A stretch of 59,088 bases of DNA from Deltaproteobacteria bacterium (GCA_016219005.1 JACRCN010000086.1:1-59088), one strand, 5' to 3'; shown: positions 8,878-18,122, counted from the first letter of the stretch. The notes: generated by a model not told the origin, from the letters alone. Made by a program: numbers and translations.

Positions 8878-9162
8878 TTATTTTCCGGCGGCGCGCTTCG
8901 AAGCTTTGAGCGGATTAACCTTCTGCTTGGTCTCCGTCGCGACATTGGCCGACGCGTGGGTCGCCAGGTTGCAGATGCCGTTGCGCCACTTGAGGGGCGG
9001 TTCCGGACAGGCGTTGCAATACCAACCGGACGAGTGCTCGCCCTGTCGGCCGCAGCCGGTGCATTGCTCGATGACTTGGTGACACAGTCCTCCCTTGTAC
9101 CCACATCCTTTGGCTGTCATGAAGGCACACTCGACTCCTGGCTTGATGCTGGTGCAGCGCAT
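8878..9162 (-). CDS. PxxKW family cysteine-rich protein
   Basis: Small protein of 94 aa with ten Cys in its first half, including CTGC and CNAC pairs. The block PEPPLKW gives the PxxKW signature, followed by NGICNLATH; the C-terminus is Lys/Ala-rich. The family is found mainly in sulfate-reducing and related delta-proteobacteria. It probably binds metal or forms disulfides; the function is unknown. The second ATG (9162) is chosen because an AGGGG site lies 9 bases before it; the first ATG (9171) would abut that site. Confidence 0.75.
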   Translation of the reverse strand: MRCTSIKPGVECAFMTAKGCGYKGGLCHQVIEQCTGCGRQGEHSSGWYCNACPEPPLKWRNGICNLATHASANVATETKQKVNPLKASKRAAGK

Positions 9163-9270
9163 TGGAACCATCCCCTTTCAATTGCAGTGCAAATTAGGAA
9201 GCCGGCGGAAACCGGGCTTCTGGATTAAGAAGCATTTTTGAATATGGAAATATACCCCAACACATTTTGC

Positions 9271-9300
9271 TTGTCAACATGAAAGTGTTTCGGGTATGAT
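9271..9300 (+). promoter_or_regulatory. Sigma-70 promoter of the phosphofructokinase gene
   Basis: TTGTCA (9271-9276), an 18-base spacer and TATGAT (9295-9300). Transcription from here would exclude the upstream in-frame GTG at 9310 as a good start and supports the ATG at 9376. Confidence 0.55.
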
Positions 9301-9375
9301 GGGTGGGTAGTGGACACGCGCGGGTTCAACTCGCATACGGCCCTAATCTGTTCAGAGGCAACCCGGGAAACAGCC

Positions 9376-10701
9376 ATGCCGACGGAAACGCTCAACACGA
9401 ACATCACGACCCTGGGGGATGCCCGGATACCTTCGCCCGTGCACAAGCGCGTTCACGGCACCAACGGTTTCGCCTTCGTATCCGAGGCGGACCGGGTTCT
9501 GATCGATGTCACCGTGAATCGGGCCTGTAAACCGCTTGCGGACGGCACCCTGCCGCCGTCCTACGAGCTGGCCGGGCCGCGCGAGCGCATCTATTTCGAT
9601 CCCAGCAAGCTCAAATGCGCCCTGGTGACCTGCGGGGGGCTCTGCCCGGGGCTGAACGACATCATCCGCTCCATCGTGCTCGAGTTGCACTACGGCTATG
9701 GTGTGCGTAACATCTCCGGCGTGCGCTATGGCCTGCGCGGGTTCATTCCCCGCTACGGCTATGACATGATGGACCTCACCCCGAGCGAGGTGGTCAACAT
9801 CCACGAACGCGGCGGCGTCGTGATCGGATCGAGCCGCGGCCCCCAGGATGTCGAGGAAATCGTGGATACCCTGGAGCGCATGAACATCGGCATCCTCTTC
9901 ATGATCGGCGGCGGCGGCACCCTGCAGGCGGCCACCCACCTCGCCGACGCCATCCTGCAACGGGGCCTCCGAACCAGCATCGTCGGGGTGCCGAAGACGA
10001 TCGACAACGATATTTACATGGTGTCGCGCTCCTTCGGGTTCGACACCGCCGTCGAGGTGTCGACCCGCGCGATCGTCAGCGCCAGCAATGAAGCCGAAGG
10101 CTACCCCAACGGCATCGGTCTCATCAAACTCATGGGACGGCACTCCGGGTTCATCGCGGCCACAGCCACCCTGGCACAGCAGGATGTGAATTTTGTGTTG
10201 ATCCCGGAGGTGGATTTCGACCTCGACGGCCCCCAAGGCCTGCTGCACACTCTGGAGGTGCGCCTGGCCGACCGGGGTCATGCCGTCATCGTGGTGGCGG
10301 AGGGGGCCGGTCAGAAGTTCTTCGCCGGCCAGGCCAAGGAACTGGATTTGTCCGGCAACGTCAAGCTGAAGGACATCGGGCTGTTCCTCAAGCAAGAAAT
10401 TATCGCCTACTTCACAGAACGCAACATCCAGATTTCGATCAAGTACATCGACCCCAGCTACATGATCCGCAGTCTGCCGGCCAATGCCAACGACCGCGTA
10501 TTCTGCAACTTCCTGGGCCGCAATGCCGTGCACGCCGGCATGGCGGGCAAAACAGACCTGCTGATCGGCAACTGCAACAACCACTTCGTACATGTGCCCA
10601 TGAAACTGCTGGCCGGCAAGCGCAAGCACGTGGACCCGAAGGGGATGCTGTGGCGCAGCGCGCTCGAAGCCACGGGGCAGCCTTCCCTCAAAAACGACTG
10701 A
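9376..10701 (+). CDS. 6-phosphofructokinase, plant-like (group II-type) PFK
   Basis: Phosphorylates fructose 6-phosphate in glycolysis. The catalytic block PKTIDND lies at residues 206-212 (Asp210 as base), preceded by TCGGLCPGLND and followed by KLMGRHSGFIA. The long N-terminus and overall pattern resemble plant-type PFKs. The nucleotide-site motif reads IGGGGT (about 178-181), where E. coli PfkA has GGDGS and, as I recall, plant enzymes have GGNGT. The Lys in PKTIDND is seen in both PPi-dependent and plant ATP enzymes, so the phosphoryl donor (ATP or PPi) is open. The start has GGGAA about 8 bases upstream. A terminator follows. Confidence 0.88.
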   Translation: MPTETLNTNITTLGDARIPSPVHKRVHGTNGFAFVSEADRVLIDVTVNRACKPLADGTLPPSYELAGPRERIYFDPSKLKCALVTCGGLCPGLNDIIRSIVLELHYGYGVRNISGVRYGLRGFIPRYGYDMMDLTPSEVVNIHERGGVVIGSSRGPQDVEEIVDTLERMNIGILFMIGGGGTLQAATHLADAILQRGLRTSIVGVPKTIDNDIYMVSRSFGFDTAVEVSTRAIVSASNEAEGYPNGIGLIKLMGRHSGFIAATATLAQQDVNFVLIPEVDFDLDGPQGLLHTLEVRLADRGHAVIVVAEGAGQKFFAGQAKELDLSGNVKLKDIGLFLKQEIIAYFTERNIQISIKYIDPSYMIRSLPANANDRVFCNFLGRNAVHAGMAGKTDLLIGNCNNHFVHVPMKLLAGKRKHVDPKGMLWRSALEATGQPSLKND

Positions 10702-10706
10702 CACGG

Positions 10707-10747
10707 AACCACCGCAGCGCTTGGGCCCCGCGGTGGTTGCTCTTTAT
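10707..10747 (+). terminator. Intrinsic terminator of the phosphofructokinase gene
   Basis: A 9-bp stem AACCACCGC (10707-10715) / GCGGTGGTT (10730-10738) followed by GCTCTTTATT. It overlaps the 3' end of the convergent gene. Confidence 0.8.
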
Positions 10748-12684
10748 TCAAGCTCGATGAACTTCTTGCCGCGCACTTGCAGGATGTGCAGGGTTTTTTC
10801 CACATCGCCGGCCGGATCGAAGCGACTGAAGCCCGTTACGCCCGGAAATCCGTCGGATGCCTTCAGGAAGGCCGCGATGTCTCCGCGGAAGCGCACCCCC
10901 GGGCGACGCATCGTCTCAAGCAGAATCATCGCCGTGTCGTACGCCATGGCCTCCATGAACCCCGGCTTTTCCTGGTAAGCTTCTTCGAAACCGCTGACGA
11001 ACCGCACGACCGAAGGCTCGGTGCTGCCGCCGAAAAACGCATCGGGCATGATCGCACCCTGCACGTAGGGGTCGGCGTATTTGATCAAGGCCTCCGAGTG
11101 CCAGAGGTTGGTGCCGAGAAGCTGAATGTCTTTGACATCGTAGAAGGACAGCTGGGGCACGAGCATCCCGGCCTTCTTGGGTTCATCCGGTATGAAAATG
11201 GCCTGGAAATCGAACACCAGGTCCGTGTCCTTCTCGTCCGTCTTGCGCCGCCGCGAATCGCCCGGTTTTACCGGAGCCCGGTCCGGCCGGGGCTCCTTCG
11301 GTACCTCCTGGGCAAATCGGAGCAGCCGCTTGACGGTGGCGGCAAAGTCCACGGCCTCGGGGTTGTAGGCCAGGGCTGTTAAAATCTCCCCGCCCCTGGC
11401 CTGGAACTCGTCGCGGAAAAGCCCCATGAAGGTCCGGCCGTAAGTCTCGTCCGGGTAGAGGATGACAGCCCGCGTGATGTCGAGCTTGCGAACGACATAG
11501 GCGGCGAGGGAGCGCATCTGCGCCCGGGGGGTGATGAAATTCCGGAAAACATAGTCTCCGATGCCGACCACGTTGTCTTTCTGAACGATGGCGATCATCG
11601 GCAGCCCCAGCCGCTGCGCCTCGGGGGCAGCCGCCTCGGCGTGCACGATCGGCCCGATGACGGCCGAGACCTTCTCATGGTCCAACTCGAGCAGTGCCCG
11701 GACGGTCTGTTCCGGGTCGGAGGCGGTATCCTTCACAACGAGATGCACGGCCGGCCCCGTCCCCTGGGAATTGTACTGACTGAGGGCGAGCTCCAGCCCG
11801 CGCACGGCACGCTGGCCGATGGCTTGGTAGGAGCCGGTCAGCGGCAGCAGCGCTCCCAGCGCGAGGCGCTCGCGCGGACCGGCCTTCTCGATTTCGGCCA
11901 CCGTCTGAGCCGCACGCTCCGCGCTCTCGTGGGAGGGATAGCGGCGCTGGAACGCCTTGAGCAGGGTGAGCGCTTCGCTGTGGCGCCCCTCGCGGGCAAG
12001 GAGCATGCCCGCCTGGTACAGAAGATAGTCCATGGGCAGGCCTTCGTCCTCGCGGGTTGCCAGATCCTTGGCGTCCTCGGGGCCCAGGCGCAGAATCGAC
12101 GCTTTGAGCTTAGCCGCGATAGCCTCCTGCTCCGACACGGTGGCCATTTGCATGGCACGGGTGTAGGCATCGACCGCGTTCAGGGGGGAATCCAGAGCCA
12201 TGTATGCATCGCCGATCACCGCCAGGGTCCGGAAGCGCTGGGCCGGCGAGCTCATCGCCCGCAGGGCGTCCGGGCCGCGGCTGATCACCTCGCTGTATTC
12301 CTTGTCCCAATAGAGGGAATAAAGGATCTCCACCATGGCCTCGGGCCGGAACGAGCTCGACGGGTACTCCGAGATCAGCTGCGCATAGGCCAGGCGGCCG
12401 CGGGCAGGGCTTCCCAGCAGGCTGTGGATGCTCCCGATTTTCATGAGTGCGGCCGGAGCCAGGGGCTCGTCCGGGTAGCGTGCCAGATAGTCGTTGTAAA
12501 GCGTAAGCGCCTCGATATAGGACTTGGCCGCGTACAGCTTTTCGGCTTTCTGGAACATCTCATCGGCGGCGGCCCGTTGTTTGGGAAATGCGGCGATCCC
12601 CGGCCGGGGCCGGTGGGTGCAGGCCGCTCCAATGCAGGCAATCAATGCGCCGATGAGAAGCAGGCGTGGGATATAAAACTTCAT
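10744..12684 (-). CDS. Lipoprotein with TPR-like N-terminus and periplasmic Leu-binding-like domain (LpoA / PBP-activator type)
   Basis: Outer-membrane or periplasmic lipoprotein of 646 aa. The signal peptide ends in IGAACTHR with a lipobox Cys. Residues of about 40-280 form TPR-like helices (AEKLYAAKSYIEALTLYNDYL; YPSSSF). The remainder is a type I periplasmic binding fold starting at LALGALLPLTGSYQAIG, with ILYPDETYGR and AMAYDTAMIL. This order is that of LpoA-like penicillin-binding-protein activators, so a role in stimulating peptidoglycan synthesis is possible; an amino-acid-type ligand is the alternative. The start at 12684 has GAGG 6 bases upstream, better than the longer frame from 12720. 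Confidence 0.8.
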   Translation of the reverse strand: MKFYIPRLLLIGALIACIGAACTHRPRPGIAAFPKQRAAADEMFQKAEKLYAAKSYIEALTLYNDYLARYPDEPLAPAALMKIGSIHSLLGSPARGRLAYAQLISEYPSSSFRPEAMVEILYSLYWDKEYSEVISRGPDALRAMSSPAQRFRTLAVIGDAYMALDSPLNAVDAYTRAMQMATVSEQEAIAAKLKASILRLGPEDAKDLATREDEGLPMDYLLYQAGMLLAREGRHSEALTLLKAFQRRYPSHESAERAAQTVAEIEKAGPRERLALGALLPLTGSYQAIGQRAVRGLELALSQYNSQGTGPAVHLVVKDTASDPEQTVRALLELDHEKVSAVIGPIVHAEAAAPEAQRLGLPMIAIVQKDNVVGIGDYVFRNFITPRAQMRSLAAYVVRKLDITRAVILYPDETYGRTFMGLFRDEFQARGGEILTALAYNPEAVDFAATVKRLLRFAQEVPKEPRPDRAPVKPGDSRRRKTDEKDTDLVFDFQAIFIPDEPKKAGMLVPQLSFYDVKDIQLLGTNLWHSEALIKYADPYVQGAIMPDAFFGGSTEPSVVRFVSGFEEAYQEKPGFMEAMAYDTAMILLETMRRPGVRFRGDIAAFLKASDGFPGVTGFSRFDPAGDVEKTLHILQVRGKKFIELE

Positions 12685-12752
12685 ACGGACCTCGCCCCAC
12701 CCGGAAGGACGTGCGTGCACTGCCGCCCGGGAAAATTGTTAATTGGCACATT

Positions 12753-12780
12753 AGTGTACACTAGAATGTTGGGTTGTCAA
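12753..12780 (-). promoter_or_regulatory. Sigma-70 promoter with an overlapping palindrome
   Basis: Minus-strand TTGACA (12780-12775), 16-base spacer and TACACT (12758-12753), about 70 bases upstream of the ATG at 12684. The -10 box lies within the perfect 12-base palindrome TAGTGTACACTA (12752-12763), an obvious repressor-site candidate. Confidence 0.6.
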
Positions 12781-12884
12781 AAAAAATTTCCCGAGCTGGC
12801 ATCGTGAGAGACCCCTAAAGTTTTTCCCCAAAAGGCGGATAGTGTATTGTAACCAATGTCGACCTAACGCAAAGGAGAAGGGCC

Positions 12885-13439
12885 ATGAAAGGTTTCACCG
12901 GCGCAATCCTGATTACGGTCATGGTTTTTGCCGGGCCGGCGTTCGCAGAATTCTACAAGTACCTGGACAAACAGGGCAACGTGCGTTTCACCGACGACAT
13001 CAATCAGGTTCCCAAAGGACAGCGGGCCACGGCCCAAAGCTACTCCGAGTCGCAGGCCAGCGGCAAATCCGCCGCGGAAGAGGCCTCAGCCGTCAAGGAG
13101 GGAAAAAAGGCCGAGCCTGAGCCGCCGGCGGATTCGGCCGCGGCCGGCGGTGAGGGCAAAGAGTCGATCGAGGCCACCCGCGGCCGGTTGGACGTACTGG
13201 AAAAAGACGTCGAAGCCGAATACCAGGTGCTGGTGAAGGAGAAAGACCGCCTCGACAAGGAAAAAGGGGCGCAAAAGACCCGCGAAGAAATCAACGCCTA
13301 CAACAAGCAGGTGGAGACCTTCAACCAGCGGAATGAAAGTTTTGAAAAAAAGCGCGACGACTTGCGCAAGCTTGTCGAGGGATACAATGCCCTCGTAAAT
13401 GAGGCAAACTCCAAGACCGCGGCCGCCCCCAAAAAATGA
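12885..13439 (+). CDS. Secreted DUF4124-domain protein with coiled-coil C-terminus
   Basis: Predicted periplasmic protein of 184 aa. A signal peptide (cleavage near AFA-EF) is followed by the short DUF4124 motif FYKYLDKQGNVRFTDD, a low-complexity Glu/Ala linker, and from about residue 95 a long charged coiled coil rich in Lys and Glu. No enzyme motif is visible. DUF4124 proteins are common in proteobacteria and their role is unknown. A strong AAAGGAG site precedes the ATG. Divergent from the LpoA-like gene. Confidence 0.8.
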   Translation: MKGFTGAILITVMVFAGPAFAEFYKYLDKQGNVRFTDDINQVPKGQRATAQSYSESQASGKSAAEEASAVKEGKKAEPEPPADSAAAGGEGKESIEATRGRLDVLEKDVEAEYQVLVKEKDRLDKEKGAQKTREEINAYNKQVETFNQRNESFEKKRDDLRKLVEGYNALVNEANSKTAAAPKK

Positions 13440-13963
13440 TGACAGAGAACTACCCCCACCCCGGACCGGATATGGACGACGGGCGGGATGAGCCGCTGGG
13501 GGACCGACCCACCTGAAAAGTCTATTATCCTACCGCATGCCCGAAAAAAGCTTGCAGGGTCTGTCAAATATCATTATGATACGTCCCTGAATTCCCCGGC
13601 GCAGGGTGATGATGGCCTGCACCGCACGGGGATATCGTGATCATGACGATTGCTGCAGAATACAGCCTGATACCCTACGAGCCGAGCGGGAACCTGTCGG
13701 CCTTCCGCCGCCCGGGGGCCGCCGCTTATGCAACGGGTGCGCGGAATCCGGCATCCAGGCGTCATGAACCCCAGCCCGCTCCCCTGCTGATCGAAACACC
13801 CCGCCGATCAGCGACCACCTATTCGTTCCACCGCACCATCGCGGATTCCCGCGCAGCCGCCACGGGCTTGCGGGTTGATATTTTTGTTTAGCTCCCGTTA
13901 AAGTACCCTTCCGGAGGATCGGAACGTTTTACCATGCTGGACAATTGATAAAGGAGGCCGCCC
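13440..13963 (+). other. 524-base intergenic region with two possible promoters for the aldolase gene
   Basis: No convincing gene is seen. An 84-codon open frame at 13637-13891 is Arg/Ala/Pro-rich without recognisable features and is not called. Two sigma-70-like sites face the aldolase: TTGCAG-N17-TATGAT at 13552-13580, and TTGATA-N18-TAAAGT at 13875-13904, the latter about 60 bases from the ATG. Confidence 0.45.
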
Positions 13964-15259
13964 ATGCCCGCATCCAAATCCCGCATTCCCAATGGCTTCA
14001 AGAAAGCTCTCGCTGTCGGCCGGCCGCCGAACGTCGCCAAGCTCTTTCCGAATTCCAGCGCCCTGCTGGTCAGCGGTAAATACATCGACCGCGCCATGCT
14101 CGCGCGGGGCAAGGCCATCGCCATCGCCGCCAACGGCCGCAATGCGTTCGTCATCCGCGGCGTGCTGAAAGCCGCCCAGCGGGCCAACGCCGCCATTATC
14201 ATCGAAATTGCCAAATCCGAGGGCGGCGCGGGGGCCTACTGCGCGGTCAACTTCTGGAACCTGGCCCGCATCGTGGATGCCTGCTGCAACGAGATGGGTA
14301 TCACGGTGCCGGTGGCCATCCACGCCGATCACTACGGCATCAAGGGCCCCCAAGACATCGAGACCGCCCGAACCGAGATCCCCTCCATGTTCGACGCGGG
14401 CATTACGTCGATCGCCATCGACGCCTCCCACCTCCCGGACGATCGGAATCTGCTGGCCAGCATCGAGCTCATCCCCCTCGTCCCCAAGTGGGCCGGCCTC
14501 GAGACCGAAGTCGGCGAGATCAAGGGCAAGGAGGGCCTCTCCACGCCGGAGGAGGCTCTTTTCCTGATACAGGGATTGAACGCCCACGGAATCTACCCGG
14601 ACTGGATCGCATTGAACAACGGCACCACCCACGGCATCGAAGCCAGCGACTCCGGCATCCAGGTGGACCTCACCCGGCGCATCCACGAGACAATCGCCCC
14701 ATACCGCGTGTCGGGCGCCCAGCACGGCACCTCCGGCAACAGCTCCGAACGGCTGCGGGAGATCGCCGCCGGGACCCGCACCACCAAGGCCAATGTCGCC
14801 ACCGCTTTGCAGATGATCTCCTGGGGTCTGGAGGTGAACGATTTCGGCAACGCCATCCTCGATGCCGGCGGCAGCTTCATCAAGGTCAAGGACCAGGGCG
14901 TCAGCGAGGCGATGTGGGCGGAGATGGTGGCCTATGCCCAGGGGCGCAGCCTGAAGGCCGGCGATTACAAGAAACTCAACCTGCCCTTCGAGAACAAGCT
15001 CCTGGGCCTGCCCCGGCCGGTCCGGGCACGCATGGCAAAACGGGTGGAGGAGTTCGTCTACACCATGATCGTAAATGTCTTCAACGCCCGGAACACGGCA
15101 CCCCTTGTCATCGAGACGATTCTGAAGGCGGGATCCTACTCCCCGGGCCCGAAGGCCAAGCGGATCGAAAAGCCCGCGGACTGGACGCCCGAGAAAATCA
15201 AGGAGCGCGCGGCGGCTCTCCACGCGGACAAGGGCTCCCACGGAAACTTCGAAGACTGA
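13964..15259 (+). CDS. fba: Class II fructose-bisphosphate aldolase
   Basis: Zinc-dependent aldolase that splits fructose 1,6-bisphosphate into dihydroxyacetone phosphate and glyceraldehyde 3-phosphate. Metal and catalytic blocks are visible: HADHYG, then ETEVGEIKGKEG, ALNNGTTHG and SGAQHGTSGN. At 431 aa it is longer than the 300-360 aa classical enzymes and belongs to a longer subtype. AAGGAGG lies 8 bases before the ATG. With the phosphofructokinase 3 kb upstream it covers two consecutive glycolytic steps, though the genes are separately transcribed. Confidence 0.9.
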   Translation: MPASKSRIPNGFKKALAVGRPPNVAKLFPNSSALLVSGKYIDRAMLARGKAIAIAANGRNAFVIRGVLKAAQRANAAIIIEIAKSEGGAGAYCAVNFWNLARIVDACCNEMGITVPVAIHADHYGIKGPQDIETARTEIPSMFDAGITSIAIDASHLPDDRNLLASIELIPLVPKWAGLETEVGEIKGKEGLSTPEEALFLIQGLNAHGIYPDWIALNNGTTHGIEASDSGIQVDLTRRIHETIAPYRVSGAQHGTSGNSSERLREIAAGTRTTKANVATALQMISWGLEVNDFGNAILDAGGSFIKVKDQGVSEAMWAEMVAYAQGRSLKAGDYKKLNLPFENKLLGLPRPVRARMAKRVEEFVYTMIVNVFNARNTAPLVIETILKAGSYSPGPKAKRIEKPADWTPEKIKERAAALHADKGSHGNFED

Positions 15260-15734
15260 AAACGGCGGCAGGGAATCCCGCGCCGCTTGCGCCGGTTCAA
15301 ATCCGCACCAGCGATACTCCCCGCAGACCCCCTTGCGGGGGGTGACCTTGCAGTGTTTTAGGGCATCTCATGTGGTTTTGAGGATACAGGAAAGCACCCC
15401 CACGGGGATAAAAACAGGCCAAAACCCATGATCGTGTTCGGTCCCGCAACACCGAGTGAATCCTGACCGATTCTGGCGCTGCTCCCCCTCAATACTTCGA
15501 CACCCGTGCCCCCATTGGAAGTGACCTTGCTATTCACCAGAACGAGAGATGAAGTATCTGTGGCAATTACTGCTGAGGTAGGAGGTTAACTCTCGCGGGC
15601 AGAAAGTCACAATCCTTGGCCATATGCTTGTCACAAACGCAGCTTTTTGGGGAGTCGAGTTTACTTCGATATAACGCATTCGTTTCGTTTGAGTGGGTGT
15701 GAAAAGGTGGCAGTCTTTTCACACCCGGCTTCAA
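15260..15734 (+). other. 475-base gene-poor stretch behind the aldolase; hairpin at 15319-15340
   Basis: A perfect 7-bp stem CCCCGCA (15319-15325) / TGCGGGG (15334-15340) lies about 60 bases behind the aldolase stop but is not followed by a T run, so it is only a weak terminator candidate. From about 15370 the composition turns AT-richer, marking the edge of the MFS island. No gene or RNA is recognised. Confidence 0.35.
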
Positions 15735-16949
15735 TCATTTGTTCGGTGGTTCTATGTTTTTATTCAAGCATTCAATAGTTCTCAACTTCGAAGGCATGGG
15801 TGTACTCTTGACAATAATGGCGAGTGCAAGAAATTCGAGCATAAAAAGTCCGCCCAAGATCGAAAAGCCCGTCTGCAAATTTGCATAATGGGTAAGCTTG
15901 CCTAAAATCAAAGGCCCGAAAAAATACCCCGCGCCCCAGGAAAAATAAAATGCACCCGATACTGCTCCTTTCAATGCGTTTGGAACTCTTTCGTTTAGAA
16001 AGGCCATTGATGATACACAAAAGACACCGAGCCCAAGACTTGCTATGGTGAGCAGCCCATTGAGCCAAGGTTGATTTAGCATAAAAAAAGTTGCAATAGC
16101 GAGGGCTGCCACCATCGTTCCATAGACCATTGCTGGTTTACGTCCTTTACGGTCCGAAAAAGGGCCGGCGACGAGCTGGGATAAACTAAGCGCAATGTAA
16201 AATAGTGAAAAAAATACTCCGACTGTTGTCTGGTCGCTATTTCTTTCACTGATTAAAAAAGCAGGGATTATGGTAATGAAGATACCATATCCAGCGCCAT
16301 ACAATACTATCCCCGCAAGAACAGTTCGGTTAATAAGATTATCCGCGAGGGATATGAAGGCTCTGAAATTGATATTTGCCTTTGTTTCATTCGGTTCCCG
16401 AAATGGATTTTCGACAAATAGTGCAATTAAGAGTCCACCTAAAAAACTCACTCCGGCGAACAGCAAAAAAGCTTCGTTGCCTTGCCATGTCCTATAGATC
16501 AAAATCCCCATAAGGCTTCCAACAGTAAGACCACAATGAAGGGAAGCGTTATATATCCCCATGAATTTTCCCTTCTCGGCAGGATATTGAATTGACAATA
16601 GTGCAGGAGCAAGCGCCCAAATAGGGGCTTCTCCTACGCCCTGCAACATCCGACCCCAAAAGATAAGATTGGGCGTTTCTGCAAAGAAATACAGTAGTCC
16701 TGTCAAAGAACAGAAGAAATAGCCCCCGGCTATGAAAGATTTGAATCCAAATCTGTCTGAGAAGTAGCCTATGGGGAATTGAAGCAGCATGTTAGACACG
16801 GCATAGGCAGATGCCAGATATCCAACACTTGCAACTGAACCCGACAAATTTATGATTCGTTTGGGGAGCAACGCGACTATCATGCCAACCCCAAGCATAA
16901 GTAAGAAAGCCGAAAAATTTATCGTAATGACCGATTTATAGCGCACCAT
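15735..16949 (-). CDS. MFS transporter, AT-rich and probably acquired
   Basis: Inner-membrane permease of 404 aa with twelve predicted hydrophobic segments. The MFS signature between segments 2 and 3 appears as GYFSDRFGFK, and its repeat as GPFSDRKGRKPA in the second half. The substrate is unknown; drug or metabolite efflux is usual for such single genes. GGAGAG lies 6 bases before the ATG. Its codon use is markedly AT-rich (many AAA, TTT, ATA) compared with all neighbours, and it sits alone between long gene-free flanks, which points to horizontal transfer. Confidence 0.85.
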   Translation of the reverse strand: MVRYKSVITINFSAFLLMLGVGMIVALLPKRIINLSGSVASVGYLASAYAVSNMLLQFPIGYFSDRFGFKSFIAGGYFFCSLTGLLYFFAETPNLIFWGRMLQGVGEAPIWALAPALLSIQYPAEKGKFMGIYNASLHCGLTVGSLMGILIYRTWQGNEAFLLFAGVSFLGGLLIALFVENPFREPNETKANINFRAFISLADNLINRTVLAGIVLYGAGYGIFITIIPAFLISERNSDQTTVGVFFSLFYIALSLSQLVAGPFSDRKGRKPAMVYGTMVAALAIATFFMLNQPWLNGLLTIASLGLGVFCVSSMAFLNERVPNALKGAVSGAFYFSWGAGYFFGPLILGKLTHYANLQTGFSILGGLFMLEFLALAIIVKSTPMPSKLRTIECLNKNIEPPNK

Positions 16950-17493
16950 AAGATCTCTCCGCTATTTCAAAGAGAAGTTCATCTTTGCGTATGAGTTATT
17001 GGCTTTAAACGATGGGAAGAGCCAAGTTCTTGTATTTGGCGCACTTCTCCATCTCACCTTAACATCCTATCCTGTTAAGGCTTAGGGCCGCTCATACATT
17101 CCTCATTCCCATGAAAAATTATCGGGTTAAATGAGGGCGGGCGGAGATAATGATCCTATGGTGTTTAGGTGCATGGAAATTGAAACCCCTTTCTTTTGGG
17201 CTGCTTGGTTACGTTTTATTGGGTTTCAGCATGAAACACAATGCAAAACCTATCACCACCCCAGTTCGTTGGTGGTACGTCAGATGATATCTGCATTTCA
17301 GGCATACTGAAGATTTTAGGCTGATTTGCCTTTATTCGACGGGTGATTTTGTTTTGGGACAGCCGCTTGACCATTGGCTGATATTAACACCTTGGGCGCG
17401 ACAACGTTCCCCCTTCTGCCTGCTTTCAACATAAATTAAGTACGTTATTTCATTTTGTTACAAACACCTCTCCCATCCGCCTGCATTTTCCCC
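16950..17493. other. Gene-free AT-rich region upstream of the acquired MFS gene
   Basis: About 540 bases without a supportable ORF. The only clear structure is an inverted repeat (17057-17080). The lower GC matches the MFS gene and contrasts with the flanking chromosome, so this is probably part of the same insertion. No direct repeats or integrase remnants were found by eye. Confidence 0.4.
17057..17080. repeat. Perfect 8+8 inverted repeat, operator- or hairpin-like
   Basis: CCTTAACA (17057-17064) and TGTTAAGG (17073-17080) separated by 8 bases, 108 bases upstream of the MFS start. The geometry suits a dimeric repressor site; a small hairpin is the alternative. Confidence 0.45.
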
Positions 17494-17521
17494 TAAAGTC
17501 CTCCGCGAAAGCTGCCGATAG
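17494..17521 (+). promoter_or_regulatory. Sigma-28 (FliA)-like promoter
   Basis: TAAAG (17494-17498) and GCCGATAG (17514-17521), with 16 bases between TAAA and GCCGATAG. The enterobacterial flagellar consensus is TAAA-N15-GCCGATAA. It lies 22 bases upstream of the ATG at 17544 and precedes a protein that resembles a FlgM-associated family. Confidence 0.6.
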
Positions 17522-17543
17522 GAACGTCAGGGGGAATCCGAAG

Positions 17544-17972
17544 ATGCAGGTCACCAGCTACCAGATGCGCAACGTCCTCGACTGCTTCTGCAAGAAATTG
17601 AGCCAAACTCGGAAGCAGGAAAGGCCAGAAGGTTCGCTGACTTCGGAGATGACGGGCAAGATGGCCCTGACGCTGGAGAGCAGCCGGAAGGCCACCATGG
17701 ACAAGATCTCCGAGCAGGTCTTGCACAAAATCAATGAAGCCGGAGGGCTGACCCAGCCGCCCGCGCAGGCATCGGAGGCGCTGTTCGGGGGCAACGACGA
17801 CGCCGGCGACGCGGGCGAGCACGCGGACGTCAGTTTCACGTTCAACGTGATCGATGCCATCGACCAGAAACGCACCGCCACACTGGCCGTGGGGAACACA
17901 ACCGCCATCATCAAGCGGCTGGACCAGTTGGCGCAGGAACAACGATCAACCAAGACGGAGTCATGGGTTTAG
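17544..17972 (+). CDS. Small protein resembling the DVU0524 FlgM-associated family
   Basis: Cytosolic-looking protein of 142 aa, helical at the N-terminus (MQVTSYQMRNVLDCFCKKL), with a mid segment of helical Lys/Ser-rich character and a C-terminus ending in AIIKRLDQLAQEQ. I recognise it only loosely as similar to the Desulfovibrio DVU0524-type proteins found beside flgM. The sigma-28-like promoter directly upstream supports a flagellar-regulon gene. AGGGGGA precedes the ATG. The function is unknown. Cysteines at 14 and 16 are notable but not a known motif. Confidence 0.55.
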   Translation: MQVTSYQMRNVLDCFCKKLSQTRKQERPEGSLTSEMTGKMALTLESSRKATMDKISEQVLHKINEAGGLTQPPAQASEALFGGNDDAGDAGEHADVSFTFNVIDAIDQKRTATLAVGNTTAIIKRLDQLAQEQRSTKTESWV

Positions 17973-18122
17973 AGGATGCAGCACCCGGCGTTCGCCCCAG
18001 GCGGATGCGGTAATGGCGAAAGTAACGGGTGTACGCCGTTCGGCGCTTGTCCGCAGGTACCGGACGGCTTGAGACAGCGCCTGTCGGTTGTCAGAAAGCC
18101 AACCCAGGCAAAGGAGGAATCA

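Noticed and set aside
13637-13891. 84-codon open frame in the aldolase upstream region
   Set aside because: Arg/Ala/Pro-rich, no ribosome site of note, no recognisable family.
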